From Lithodes maja (taxonomy: Eukaryota; Arthropoda; Malacostraca; Decapoda; Lithodidae), in the NCBI GenBank assembly GCA_037953745.1, contig JBAKBP010003233.1, positions 93,700 through 157,699 on the forward strand: DNA of 64,000 nt, written 5' to 3'. Made by a program: the position numbers and the translations under genes. The notes under the pieces are model-generated. The model saw nothing but the letters and a program-made list of their open reading frames with translations. It did no database searches and was not told the origin of the DNA. The first letter of the stretch is position 1; each line of letters starts with the position of its first letter. Shown here piece by piece: positions 23,674 to 33,396 of this stretch.

Positions 23674-25135
23674 ATGTCTGATGATATCGTTCGAGAACCC
23701 CTTGACTCTCTGGGTGGTAGGTGCTAGACTTAACATGCTCGATACCCAACTCCTTCAGGGACTGCTGGAAAATGTAAGGGGTAAAATTAGTTCCTTGATC
23801 ACTTTGCACCTCATGGGGGAAACCCATGCTGGTGAAGAATTTGAGCAGTTCCTTGACGACAGTTGGAGCAGAGGTAGTCCTTAAAGGTATAGCCTCTGGG
23901 TAGCGAGTTGCCATGTCCATGATAGTTAATAAATAAATGTTACCTTGGGAAGTCTTAGGCAATGGGCCTACAATGTCCACTACCACCCGAGTAAAAGGAT
24001 TCTCGAAAGCGGGCAAGGGCACCAGAGGATGTACAGGCACCTTCTGATTGGGTTTTCCTGTCCTCTGGCAAGTGTGACACACTCTACAAAACTCCACTAC
24101 ATCTGCACGCATTCCTGGCCAGTAAAAGTGGGCTCTGATTCTGTCTAGAGTTTTTCTCACACCTAGGTGTCCTGCCAATGGTATACAATGTGCCATTTCC
24201 AAGATATCTCTTCGACAAGGTTTGGGGACTACTACTTGATGGACGTCCCAGGCCCCATCATCGATTGGTCTGTGTGGCTGTCTCCATCTACGCCACAATA
24301 CTCCTCCTTTGAGGTAGAAACATTCACCACCCTCCTTCTCACATTCCTCTTCACTCACGGACCTGGCAGCTAACTCCTTGCATTCACTATCATCTCTCTG
24401 TAGCTCTACCAGGCCACTAGGACAATTTGGAGGGGTTTCATGGTCATCGTTAGGGTCAAGATGAGCCATAAAGGTGTCAGATAAATCCACCTCAGTCACA
24501 TCATCAGGCACAGTTGGAGCATCATTCACACTCTCATCATCCCTTTCATCAACTCTTACATTCGGTACATTTCTGTCTGAGGGAACTGCTACTTGAGACA
24601 TTGAACGTGTGACAGCACACACAGGGAAAACAGTTGGCATCTCCTTTTCGAGCTCACCGGTTAGTGGCTCGTTAACAGGGGAAAGTGACAAAATGGGGTC
24701 TGGTCGGACCTTCTCACCTGTTACATCATTCCCCAAAAGGAGTGTTACCCCGGGCACAGGGATATCTTGGGACCTACACAAAGCTATGGTGGCCTCACCC
24801 TGTAGTAACTCACATTCAATTTCGCCTTTTACCAAGTGTGCATAAAATTGGCCTCCAGCACCTCTCATTACAACTGGTTCGCCAGGTGGGCACTCAGTGT
24901 AAGGATTCACCATGAGGGTGCTAGTAGAACCTGTGTCTCTCAGAATTTTTACCTCATGCATACAACCATTTAATCTCACGTTGCCAGATGAAATAAAGGG
25001 ACGGTAACTGTCCTGCACTGATGGTGAAATTATTATTGGCTTAACCCTAGTGAGATGCACCACACATGCTACTACACCCCTGTATAGATGGTTTAGGTTA
25101 GCTGCTAGGTACTCCTTCTGTCGGGAGTCCTGCAT
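23674..25135 (-). pseudogene. Outer Gypsy pol: protease and integrase N-terminal half
   Basis: The minus-strand frame encodes an aspartic protease (ILRDTGSTSTLMVN), a linker, and integrase with the HHCC module (MAHCIPLAGHLGVRKT ... CRVCHTCQRTGKPN) and core residues in VVVDIVG, VQSDQGTNF and GVLERYH. It stops being element sequence at 23674 where the inner element entered. The rest of the integrase lies across the insertion at 11464-11063. This protein would insert element cDNA into chromosomes if intact. The clean break with a 4-bp duplication shows that the outer element was present first. Confidence 0.92.
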
Positions 25136-25186
25136 TAAAGGAACTTATGGTGCTAGGTACTCCTTCTGTCGGGAGTCCTGCATTAC
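25096..25186. repeat. Short tandem duplication in the outer gag-protease junction
   Basis: A segment containing GCTAGGTACTCCTTCTGTCG is present twice in a row with a period of about 48 bp (starting near 25102 and 25150). It lies where the gag frame (25546-25145) and the protease frame (25135-23669) change register, so the duplication may contribute to the frame break. Confidence 0.8.
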
Positions 25187-26335
25187 AGGCACATATGGAG
25201 TTTGAGATACGGCGGCAACTGTCTGGCCCGATCTCTCGGTTTTCTCCTTGGCCCAGCACTGATAAGCTAGGTGGCCTCTTATGCCACAAAAAGTACATAC
25301 TTTAGGGGATACAGGAACGTTCCCACTTTGAGCATTACTATTACTTTGAGGCCCACCTCTGTTACCATTGCCCTGAGTCGCATTTTTAGTTGGGGGAACA
25401 ATTCTATTTTGGCTAGCTGGGGAAGACGTTATAGGCTTGTGACTGGGTCTGTCAGATTTGTGATTGGGATACTTAAAATTAGAACTAGAATTATCGTAGG
25501 GCTTCTTTCCACGAAATTTGTTGTTGAGCACGTATGTGTCAGCCATGTCAGCGGCGTCGGCAAGACAATCTACCTTTTTCCCCTTTAATTAAATGATAGG
25601 ATACAGAAGAATCAATTTTCCATAGGAAATTTTCTAACAGGACCAACTCCTTCAGATCGTTGTAGCTTGTGACTTTCTTACTCTTGACCCAATGATTGAA
25701 AGTTTTAGTCATGGTCCTGGCAAATACCTTATGGGTTTCTTCTACTTTCTTCTGGTTTTTATGGAAAGATTGCCTGTAAGCCTCAGGCTGCAATTGATAG
25801 GTTTTTAGGATAGCTTCTTTGAGATTGTCATAATCCTGCCTAACCTCTGCTACTTCTGACAAATACGTGGCTCGAGCCTGCCCTGTCAAAACGGTTTGTA
25901 ACATAAAAGGCCATTGATCTCTTGTCCACTTCATACCTCCAGCACATTATCCTCAGTGAAAGGTGGAATGACACTAGTCATAGTCAATCCCAGAGGGGGA
26001 GCAATTATGGGAGCATTTGTATTGACATTTAGTTGAGCCGTTTGATATTGATATTGATAATGTTCGGTCTTTATTCTGGCTTCTTCGATATTTGCTTTGG
26101 CTTGTTCGGCATTTATTCTGGCTAGTTCTATTTTTAGTTTGGCTAGTTCCAGTACTTGATCACCGGTCAAACCAGGTGGCAATTGTTCATCAAGTTGGCT
26201 AGGATTACTCGGGATCCCACCAACTGCTCCGTCACCCTCCCCGCCTTCTACAGGGAACAGGTGGGTTTTTATGGTCTGAGCCACCTCTACTTTGGACATG
26301 TTTGAGACAGTTAATTGGAGATGTGAGGCAAGCAC
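25145..26335 (-). pseudogene. Outer Gypsy gag (broken)
   Basis: Three minus-strand frames succeed one another. 26335-25931: N-terminal Gag with a Glu/Ala/Lys coiled coil. 25934-25548: SCAN-like capsid part (AILKTYQLQPEAYRQSFH, LKELVLLENFL), clearly homologous to residues 30-105 of the inner element's frame. 25546-25145: basic, Ser/Asn-rich tail with a CTFCGIRGHLAYQC zinc knuckle. The frames meet with shifts, so the gene is broken by small indels. Gag would form the particle that packages element RNA. Confidence 0.85.
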
Positions 26336-26501
26336 TTTCAGTTCGGATTTTGACAGACAGTCAATATCAGAGGCTGTGGGGTCTGATTCTATGAAAACTC
26401 GAGCATCTTAGTCATTAATTAGATGAGGCATGATTAATATTTGTTTTTTTAAGTAGTGAAACGGTAACGAAACTGAGTGAAACTGTATGAAACGAATCCT
26501 G

Positions 26502-26513
26502 GCGAGGTCGCCA
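26502..26513 (-). promoter_or_regulatory. Primer-binding site of the outer Gypsy element
   Basis: Sense-strand TGGCGACCTCGC lies six bases after the LTR end (CGTAACA) and matches the inner element's site at 10 or more of 12 positions. Confidence 0.68.
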
Positions 26514-26519
26514 CTCTTC

Positions 26520-27999
26520 TGTTACGTATCTTGATCCTCAAGTGGTTAACTTGATGAATCTAGATAGCACAGAGATATAGATTAAGGTATCAGTCAGCTA
26601 AAGGCAAAACAAAAGTAAAATCTAATAAAATGATTTCCTGTTGTTGCTTCCTTTCCTTTTGGATCTTAGGACTTGGTATCCTTTATTGACTGATACTCTT
26701 TAATTATGAACAAATACTGAAACTAATTAAAGTCATGTAGTATTTATAAAGAATTATTATTTAACCGAAGCTTAGTTGGCTATGGTTATGAACCGAAGAA
26801 GTTATATCTAAAGAAGGACTATTAATTCTATAAAAAGTATTGAAAGATAAATATTAAAGTAAGAATATTTCTGTCTCTTACCCTTTTTGAAATGAATAGA
26901 TAGTTTTCTTATATGTCCTTTTATTTATATTTAATGTAATTATTCTTGGTTCTTGTCTTACGTTAATAGTATTATATTATTATTATCATCAGGATTAATA
27001 TCAAAGTCACATAAAAAGTTAGATATATATTTAATAATTAGTTAAATGTATTTCTTAACCACGTAACATTGAGGTTTGATTATGAGTAAATTAAGTTACA
27101 GGATCGCTTCATAGATTCGATTCAGGTCTCACTCAAATAATATGAAAAGCAAAAATAATATTTTGAAGCGAAACATTTTTTCTTCAGCTTAGGAAATCAC
27201 TAGAAGTAATAGTAACACAGCCATGTTAGTCTAAGGCGATATTACTAATATGAGACAATAGCATCACCTTACTATGCACCGTTAAGCAATGTAAGCTTAA
27301 TTAAAAGAAAATGAAAGAACTCGTAAGTATTAATATAAAACAATAGTATTACTTTCATCATAACCCAATTACTTAAAGAGTTGCTTTAGTCCACAAGTTA
27401 GTCAACTAAAATAGTTAAGTACATAATAATAGCGTTAACGTTAATTCCCAATCAAATAGTTAAGTACATAAATAGTAGCGTTAACGTCCCAATCACATAT
27501 CTCACTAACCAACATAACGTAAGTGTTTACACCGAACACACTTAACACACACTTATATAATCTGACTGACAGTCACAAACCCATTATAATACTTCACCCC
27601 GTCTTCCTCCAGCTGCAAGTTCACCTTCCCCAACTCCAAATGAGACTGATTTGAATGCCCACTACTCGGGTCTTATATACTAAACAATGATGGTGTAGGA
27701 ACGAATCAGGAGGCGAGTGATGGTGCGCGCCCCTATCATAGCTCCTAGAGTTGCATAGCAGGTGCATGGACCAATGGGGTCTCCTGGCGTCGATCATACG
27801 TCATAGCGTCGGGTCATCAAAGTAGTTTGCAGGGTCCCCTATGACGCACGAAGGTGTGAAGGCTTGTTTGCTGGTATGCGGGCGAGCTGGTTTCCCACTC
27901 GCTGGTTCGCTCGCTGGTCTGCTTCGCCGCTTGGGTAGTTTGACACTCCTTCAACTCTAATTCTAACTCTTAAATTAACATACAGGGCTCCGTATGTCA
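26520..27999 (-). mobile_element. Outer Gypsy element: 5' LTR
   Basis: 1480 bp, plus-strand TGTTACGTATC...CCGTATGTCA. It matches 6437-10034 but lacks the RTE insertion and has only about two copies of the 45-bp repeat (27411-27497). It ends at an AT microsatellite (28002-28043), just as its partner begins at one, so the target was AT repeat DNA and the target duplication cannot be read. The base after TGTCA is G in both copies, so the exact edge may be one base further. Confidence 0.85.
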
Positions 28000-28048
<49 letters not shown>

Positions 28049-28086
28049 AAAACATCCGTAGGCGGCCCAGGGCACCGAAGTCTCCA

Positions 28087-28386
28087 CACCAGTAGGAAGA
28101 ATAGGGACAATATGTTGCTGAGCTCCATCTTTATTAACTAATTTTCGGCCACAACCAGAGGCCATCTTCAGGTGTACATTATGATCCTAGACAATGCAAA
28201 AATGCGTTATTTAAAATTAAAGTGGATCTAAAAACTAAGTTTAATACAATATGAATTAACACCAAAACCAATATAAAATACATAAGAGAACTACCCTCAC
28301 CTCAGTAAACAGCAACCACAGTAAGACTAAACAGTAATAAGAAAATCATGTTTACGTTACCTAACCTATCATTCAAACTTAAACCC

Positions 28387-28388
<2 letters not shown>
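28087..28388 (-). repeat. Penelope-like element terminal repeat, left inverted arm
   Basis: The reverse complement of this segment matches 30962-31266 over about 300 bp, from CACCAGTAGG at the outer edge to the TTAGGGTTTAAG block at the inner edge. It contains the CTGAAGA...GAAA motif on the minus strand. It lies 3' of the minus-strand GIY-YIG frame and corresponds to the pseudo-LTR of Penelope elements. Confidence 0.85.
28132..28171 (-). ncRNA. Candidate minimal hammerhead ribozyme motif (left arm)
   Basis: The minus strand has CTGAAGA, a GGCC/GGCC helix with a nine-base loop, then GAAA, in the order of a hammerhead core (CUGANGA - stem II - GAAA). Stem III is very short and stem I is not clear. 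Penelope-like elements are known to carry hammerhead motifs in their terminal repeats. Confidence 0.45.
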
Positions 28389-28421
<33 letters not shown>

Positions 28422-28425
28422 TCGC
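28389..28425. repeat. A-run and (AT)n
   Basis: A run of about 17 A followed by AT repeats lies between the Penelope terminal arm and the GIY-YIG frame. Confidence 0.9.
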
Positions 28426-28433
28426 TCAATAGT

Positions 28434-29662
28434 CTATGAATTATTGGAAATGTTCAACTCAGGTTTCAATTTTTCAATGAGCAAGGTTTCACCGATCAAT
28501 GTTTCATAATGACTATAGAATCTCGCAATTATTTTAAAGTCCTGTATACTAAAAGCATGGTCTTCCTCGTGTGCGTGGTTCCTAATGGCCGAAAAAGAAG
28601 CAGTTTGTAACAATTTATTTGATCTCACACTCCTACCCATGTGTTCAAACACCCTGACTTTCAAGGATCGTCCAGTGGATCCTATGTACTGTACCTGGCC
28701 TGACAACCAGGACATGAAAATTCATACACGATGTTTGAGCACATGAGATCCGGTATCTGAACTTTTATGTTAAAAAAGTTACCAATTCTGAAGTCATTAG
28801 TTAAGATTACCCGAAAATCCACCGCTGGGAAAACATCTAAGTAATTTAGTTATGACCTTTTTATACTTAAAACTGATGTGACCGTAATATGGCATTTTGA
28901 TATATTTAATTATTTCGGGACTTGAAAAGTAGTTGTTTGTTGATTGTATAATTTAACAGAAAGAAATTTATTTAGAATTCTATCAAAAATATCATTTGCA
29001 TAATTGTTCATTTTGAAATATCTCCTGAGCCTACACATTTCAGCATGTAAAGTTTCATAAGTGGAACATACATCATACGCTCTGTTTAACAAAGTTTTTA
29101 TAGGATTAATTTTGTAAAGTAATGGAGTGAAACTATACCAATTTAATCCTTGATCTGTGGATGTAGGTTTCCTATATATTCCGGTGACTAGTCCCTGTTC
29201 CGTTTTGTTAACTAAAACATCCAAATATGCTAATGCACCATTATTTTCAGTTTCGGAAGTAAAGGTTATATTTCTATGTTGTTTATTCATGTAATCCAGA
29301 AATTTCTTATTTGCACTATCATTTTTAAATATCAGGAATAGATCATCTACATAACGCCTGTAATACAACGGCTTAAACTCATCAGGGCAACTATCTAACC
29401 ACTCTGTTTCTCTAGCACAAAGAAAGGCATTACTCATTGCTGGACCTAAACTTGAACCCATACTTAACCCATCTACTTGACTGTATAAAGTGCCATTAAA
29501 AAGGAAACACGACTCTGAAGTAGAAAATCTTAGTAACTTCTCAACAGTTTTGCGATCTAAATCATAAAATTCTGTAGGTACGTATTTATCTAGAATAATA
29601 TCCATGGTCTCTTGTAACTGTACGCTAGTGAACAATGATTGAACATCATAGCTAGCCAGTAA
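28434..29662 (-). pseudogene. Penelope-like element 1: reverse transcriptase and GIY-YIG endonuclease
   Basis: Minus strand. 29662-28910 encodes a Penelope-type RT: LASYDVQSLFTSV (motif A), GLSMGSSLGPAMSNAFL (motif B), YYRRYVDDLFLIF (catalytic YVDD), AYLDVLVNK. 28715-28434 encodes the GIY-YIG endonuclease (VQYIGSTGRSLKVRVFEHMG ... LLIEKLKPELN). Between them (28730-28910) the frame is broken, and a CPGC zinc-binding motif sits out of frame just upstream of the YIG. The RT is cut at 29662 before its N-terminal motifs, where inverted sequence begins. This is a dead copy. Penelope proteins combine RT with a nicking endonuclease that primes copying. Confidence 0.88.
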
Positions 29663-29663
29663 G

Positions 29664-29775
29664 TGGACTTTAAAGTAATTGCGAGATTCTATAGCCATTA
29701 TGAAACATTGATCGGTGAAAAATTGCTCATTGAAAAATTGAAACCCCAGTTGAACATTTCCAATAATTCATAGAC
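29664..29775 (+). repeat. Inverted copy of the Penelope GIY-YIG 3' end
   Basis: The plus strand from the 'attgcgagattctatag' block to 'aataattcatagact' matches the reverse complement of 28434-28545. The end of element 1's endonuclease is therefore repeated in the opposite orientation directly upstream of its truncated RT. This is a rearranged junction and not a gene. Confidence 0.88.
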
Positions 29776-30945
29776 TTGGGAATTAAGACACAAATGCAGA
29801 GCAGGGACCCAGTTTATTCAACGTTTCGCCAGTAAGGCTTCTTCAGCAATAACATACAGTAGGGGAGGACAGTCAACAAAATATATCTCTTACCATAAGG
29901 AAACAACACAACAAAAACAACAGCATGAAATGTTCAAATAGTTTAGTCTGGCTCTCGACTAGTTAATAAATATGCAAGTGGTTTGGCTAGTGAAAAGGAA
30001 CCTTTATTTAAGTTGATGGTGTCATTCATTACGATATGAGCTGACTCAAAGCATCTACGTTTAACAGTATTTGTTTCACATTTTATCAATCTAGCTTCAT
30101 TATATTTCATTCTGTGTCCGGTATCTAGTCTATGGATGACCATGGCGTTGCTTAACCTAAATTTCTTCATATCGGTTTCATGTTCTTTTATTCTTTTCTG
30201 TAGGCCTCGGTACGTTTCGCCTATACTGTATATACTTCATTACATGTGGTATACATGGTATTTTGTATACACCTGCTTCGCTGTTGTAATTTTTGCGTTT
30301 ATTTACTTTTTTCACAATACTACCAATGGTGACATTTCCTGTTCTAATTGTTTCGACTCCTGCTTCCTTCAAAACATGTGATACATTATCCGCTACATTT
30401 GACTTAGGCAGAATTATTAGTTTTTGGGGGTTTTCTTTGCGTTCATTCCTACCGTGGATTATGTGAGCTTTCTTCTTGGCCTTGACTATAAAGAATGGAG
30501 GGTATTTTAAGTCAGTGAAAGTTTTAAAAATGTAGTCATGTTCATTATGCAAATATTCCTCCGAACAAATTCTCAAGGCACGAAAATAAAAACCTATCAC
30601 AATACCTAATTTGGTCCTGCTATCAGTAGAAGAATAAAAATGTACAAAATATTTTTTGTTGGTGACTTTTCTAAAAACTTTAAACTTTAAATAATTTCCG
30701 TCTTTTAATAAAAGAGCATCAAGCAAGGGTAATTTATCGTCATTTTCATATTCTAATGTAAACTGAATACTGGGCTCTACGCTGTTAATTCTATTTCTAA
30801 AGTTCTCTAAATCTAATCTACGAGAGGCTATCACTAGAACGTCATCTACATATCTATGCCAGGTCATATCTCTAGGGACTATCCTACTAAAGCTATCTGC
30901 TTCTAAATGTTCTAAAAATAAATTAGCTAAAATGTCACTAAGTGG
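29776..30945 (-). pseudogene. Penelope-like element 2: RT C-terminus, GIY-YIG and 3' end
   Basis: The minus strand from about 30945 encodes RT from just after motif B (DILANLFLEHLEAD), the catalytic TWHRYVDDVLVIAS box, and the thumb and linker (30867-30178). A frameshift in the YIG region near 30222 follows, and then the endonuclease C-terminus (30170-29943: DMKKFRLSNAMVIHRLDTGH). The 3' end at 29776-29870 carries CTGAAGA...GAAACGTTGAATAAA, a common Penelope terminal signature. The sequence differs clearly from element 1, so it is another subfamily. It is 5'-truncated where it meets the right inverted arm. Confidence 0.85.
29815..29846 (-). ncRNA. Candidate hammerhead motif of Penelope element 2
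   Basis: The minus strand reads CTGAAGA, a GCC/GGC helix with a five-base loop, then GAAACGTTG. It has the same order of core boxes as in the arm repeats but a different sequence. Stem III is minimal or absent. Confidence 0.4.
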
Positions 30946-30961
30946 ACTTTATTTTTATTTT

Positions 30962-31263
30962 GTTTAGGGTTTAAGTTTGAATGATAGGTTAGGTAACGTA
31001 AATATGATTTTCTTATTACTGTTTAGTCTTACTGTGGTTGCTGTTTACTGAGGTGAGGGTAGTTCTCTTATGTATTTTATATTGGTTTTGGTGTTAATTC
31101 ATATTGTATTAAACTTAGTTTTTAGATCCACTTTAATTTTAAATAACGCATTTTTCCATTGTCTAGGATCATAATGTACACCTGAAGATGGCCTCTGGTT
31201 GTGGCCGAAAATTAGTTAATAAAGATGGAGCTCAGCAACATATTGTCCTTATTCTTCCTACTG

Positions 31264-31266
<3 letters not shown>
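30962..31266 (+). repeat. Penelope-like element terminal repeat, right inverted arm
   Basis: About 300 bp, the reverse complement of 28087-28388 with few mismatches, starting at the GTTTAGGGTTTAAG block and ending CTACTGGTG. The two arms enclose both Penelope fragments. Inverted placement of terminal repeats is documented for Penelope-like elements. Confidence 0.85.
31182..31220 (+). ncRNA. Candidate minimal hammerhead ribozyme motif (right arm)
   Basis: CTGAAGA at 31182-31188, a GGCC...GGCC helix, then GAAA at 31207-31210, the same as in the left arm. It is followed by ATTAGTTAAT, which could form a very short stem III. Confidence 0.45.

Positions 31267-31342
<76 letters not shown>
31267..31342. 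repeat. (AT)n followed by poly(T)
   Basis: About 44 bp of AT then about 32 T. The T run is the poly(A)-like tail of the minus-strand SINE that follows. Confidence 0.92.
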
Positions 31343-31821
31343 CTATATTCCAACTACTCCCTCTCGGGCATAGGCTGAGAGCCTGTACATTCCACCGCTC
31401 AACACGGTGAAGCCCGTGAGGTCTTGTTCCAGTCTGGGGAGTGAGACATGTGAAGCAACCATCATGGCTCGAAGCAGCTCCATCTCTGAAGCGGCCGGTT
31501 GCTTCGCTCAAGTGCTTCACCGTCTCACCCTCCAGACTCAGACCCTCACTCTCAGAACGCCACCTATTGAGCAGTGAACTCACTAGGCATTGTCCCCCTG
31601 TAACATATTTTGAATATGGGAATATTCATACAGTGTTATTTAATCAGGGAACAATGAGGGTATTTTTTTGGCATTTCGGTGGGCTTTGTGATAATGCACT
31701 GATACTAGGTACAGCACAAATTCAATCCCAATAATATCTTCCCATTGATATATCGGGATTTGAACCCGGGTCCATTGGATTACCAATCCAGTGGCATGAC
31801 CACTCCACCACACCTCCCCTA
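31343..31821 (-). mobile_element. tRNA-derived SINE (minus)
   Basis: The sense strand starts near 31820 with a tRNA-like head (AGGGGAGGTGTGGTGGAGTG, anticodon-loop TTGGTAA giving GGT as for tRNA-Thr, and a GGTTCAAATCCC B box). It runs through a body of about 400 bp to an A-rich tail at 31342. The plus-strand copy at 42865-43330 shares the whole length, which defines the unit. No protein is encoded; retrotransposition would depend on a partner LINE. Confidence 0.88.
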
Positions 31822-31964
31822 TACATATATATATATATATATGCAGAGAGAAAGAGAGAGGGGGGTAGAGAGTGTGATTTAAATATGTATGTGCGTATTT
31901 ATATATTAATGCTTATCTATTTATCTACTGTATCTACTGTATATGAACAGTTTAGTTAGGAATA

Positions 31965-32490
31965 TGAACATGGTTAGATTAATATCCAGTATTCGAGAAT
32001 GGATTATAAGTCGTAGGCGTGTGCATAAACCTTTAGCCTTCTTGGTGGTGTAATGGTTAAGGTGTCTAAAAATCTGTGTGTGATAACCCGGGTTCGAATC
32101 CTGGTGGATCACATATATGCTTTCATTAATTTAATTGGAGGTGTTTGGTGTTGTGGTGAAATTAATACAAAAATAGATGATCAGTAGGTTCAGGGATATT
32201 TCGTAGCGAGGCCGTTCTATAATTATGATCTGTGCCCCATGAATATTCTTTCCTCTCACTTAAACATTAGGCTACCATAGTGCGGTGGAAATATGAACAT
32301 GATTAGATGAATATCCAGTATTCGAGAATGGATAATAAGTCGTAGGCGTGTGCATAAACCTTTAACCGTCTTGGTGGTATAATGGTTAAGGTGTCTAAAA
32401 TTATGTGTGTGATAACCCGGGTTCGAATCCTGGTGGATCACAAATTATGCTTTCATTAATTTCGTTGGAGGTGTTTGGTGTTGTGGTGAA
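31965..32490 (-). repeat. Two direct copies of a tRNA-like repeat unit
   Basis: About 200 bp beginning near 'aatatgaacatg(g/a)ttagat' (31968 and 32291) and ending 'ggtgttgtggtgaaattaata' (32147-32167 and 32474-32494) occurs twice with a period of about 325 bp. Each copy has an A box-like TGGTGTAATGG (TGGTATAATGG in copy 2) and a perfect B box GGTTCGAATCC, at about 32044-32101 and 32372-32430 on the plus strand. The acceptor stem cannot be formed, so these are tRNA-derived repeats and not functional tRNAs. Confidence 0.8.
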
Positions 32491-32499
32491 ATTAATAAA

Positions 32500-32813
32500 A
32501 ACATGATTATCAATGTATATCGCTCTTTAAATATGTTATTATATTGCAATGTTCATAAATATCTTTATGAATCTTCATAATAAGAAATTGTATTTTAATC
32601 AATGACAATTAGTTGCAATATTCTGTTTTATTTGTTGTCATGTACAAGGTAGAGGTTCAAAGGACCGGATGCAGTTAGCAATATAAACGTTGGTGACATA
32701 GTTATTATCTATTATAATTGCCTAACTGAATCAATCGAAGCACCTAATAACCTAATGTTATAGTAAACTAATCACTATATCCGTGTTAACCTTGTTCTTT
32801 TCTTTGTCTGCAG
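32500..32813 (+). other. robo intron (3' end), no gene seen
   Basis: AT-rich non-coding DNA. It ends in a pyrimidine-rich tract and CTGCAG, the acceptor for the first robo exon here. Confidence 0.6.
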
Positions 32814-32944
32814 GGTGTTGGTTGAAGAGGACGGTACCCTGGTAATACGGGAGGTACTACAGACAGACGAAGGGGAGTACGTGTGTGTGGCCTCTAACGC
32901 TGCCGGTACCAGGCACTCCAAGGCTGCCATTCTTGACGTTATTG
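32814..32944 (+). CDS. robo: Roundabout exon: C-terminal half of Ig2
   Basis: Acceptor CTGCAG at 32808-32813, donor GTTAGT at 32945. The exon enters with one base completing a codon (phase 2) and leaves in phase 1. It encodes 43 codons with LVEEDGTLVIREVLQTDEGE, YVCVASNAAG and AAILDVI: strands E to G of an immunoglobulin domain with the D-x-G-x-Y-x-C signature. The match to Robo Ig2 (VEDDGNL-type start, QTDEG, YxCxAxNAxG) is good, and the next exon continues exactly as in Robo. Robo is a cell-surface receptor for Slit that repels axons and migrating cells. The upstream half of Ig2 lies on an exon not seen in 1-32813. Confidence 0.85.
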
Positions 32945-33051
32945 GTTAGTTGGTTTACATTAATATACATACATAGATAGATTTATGATTTAGATATAGA
33001 GATTGAAATCTTTTATTCTGGATGTTGTTTTGCTTTATATATTGAGTTATT

Positions 33052-33181
33052 AAATTTGTCACATAAGATACCCTAATGTACAGCAGATAACGTTAAATAT
33101 TGGAAGCTTCTGGCTTAATTTGTCACATAAGATACCCTAATGTACAGCAGATAACGTTAAATATTGGAAGCTTCTGGCCTA
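33052..33181. repeat. 65-bp perfect tandem duplication
   Basis: The segment TTTGTCACATAAGATACCCT...GGAAGCTTCTGGC occurs twice back to back without interior differences; only the bases after each copy differ (TTAAT and CTAAT). This indicates a recent duplication. Confidence 0.93.
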
Positions 33182-33396
33182 ATCAAAGACTCAAAATAAT
33201 AGTAAACAAGAGCTGAATGAATATGGATGTGATACTGCTATCTGACATAGTGATATGAATAAAATATTAGTAGAACAGCCATCCTCACACCAGGAAGAGG
33301 ACAATCAGGGCATCATTTAACCTGGTGTTGCTTGGGAAGAGCTTCCAAGTATATAGACATTTACACAGGGATATGATCAGTCCCACATGACGACTA

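Noticed and set aside
16430..26335. Endogenous retrovirus
   Set aside because: No envelope frame was found in either Gypsy element and the polyprotein ends after RNase H; both are treated as LTR retrotransposons.
28434..28715. Free-standing GIY-YIG homing endonuclease
   Set aside because: It follows a Penelope-type RT on the same strand and lies before the Penelope terminal repeat, so it is that element's C-terminal domain.
32040..32112. Functional tRNA genes (also 32370-32440 and 62988-63060)
   Set aside because: B boxes are good, but acceptor and anticodon stems do not fold properly and the sequences are embedded in repeats.
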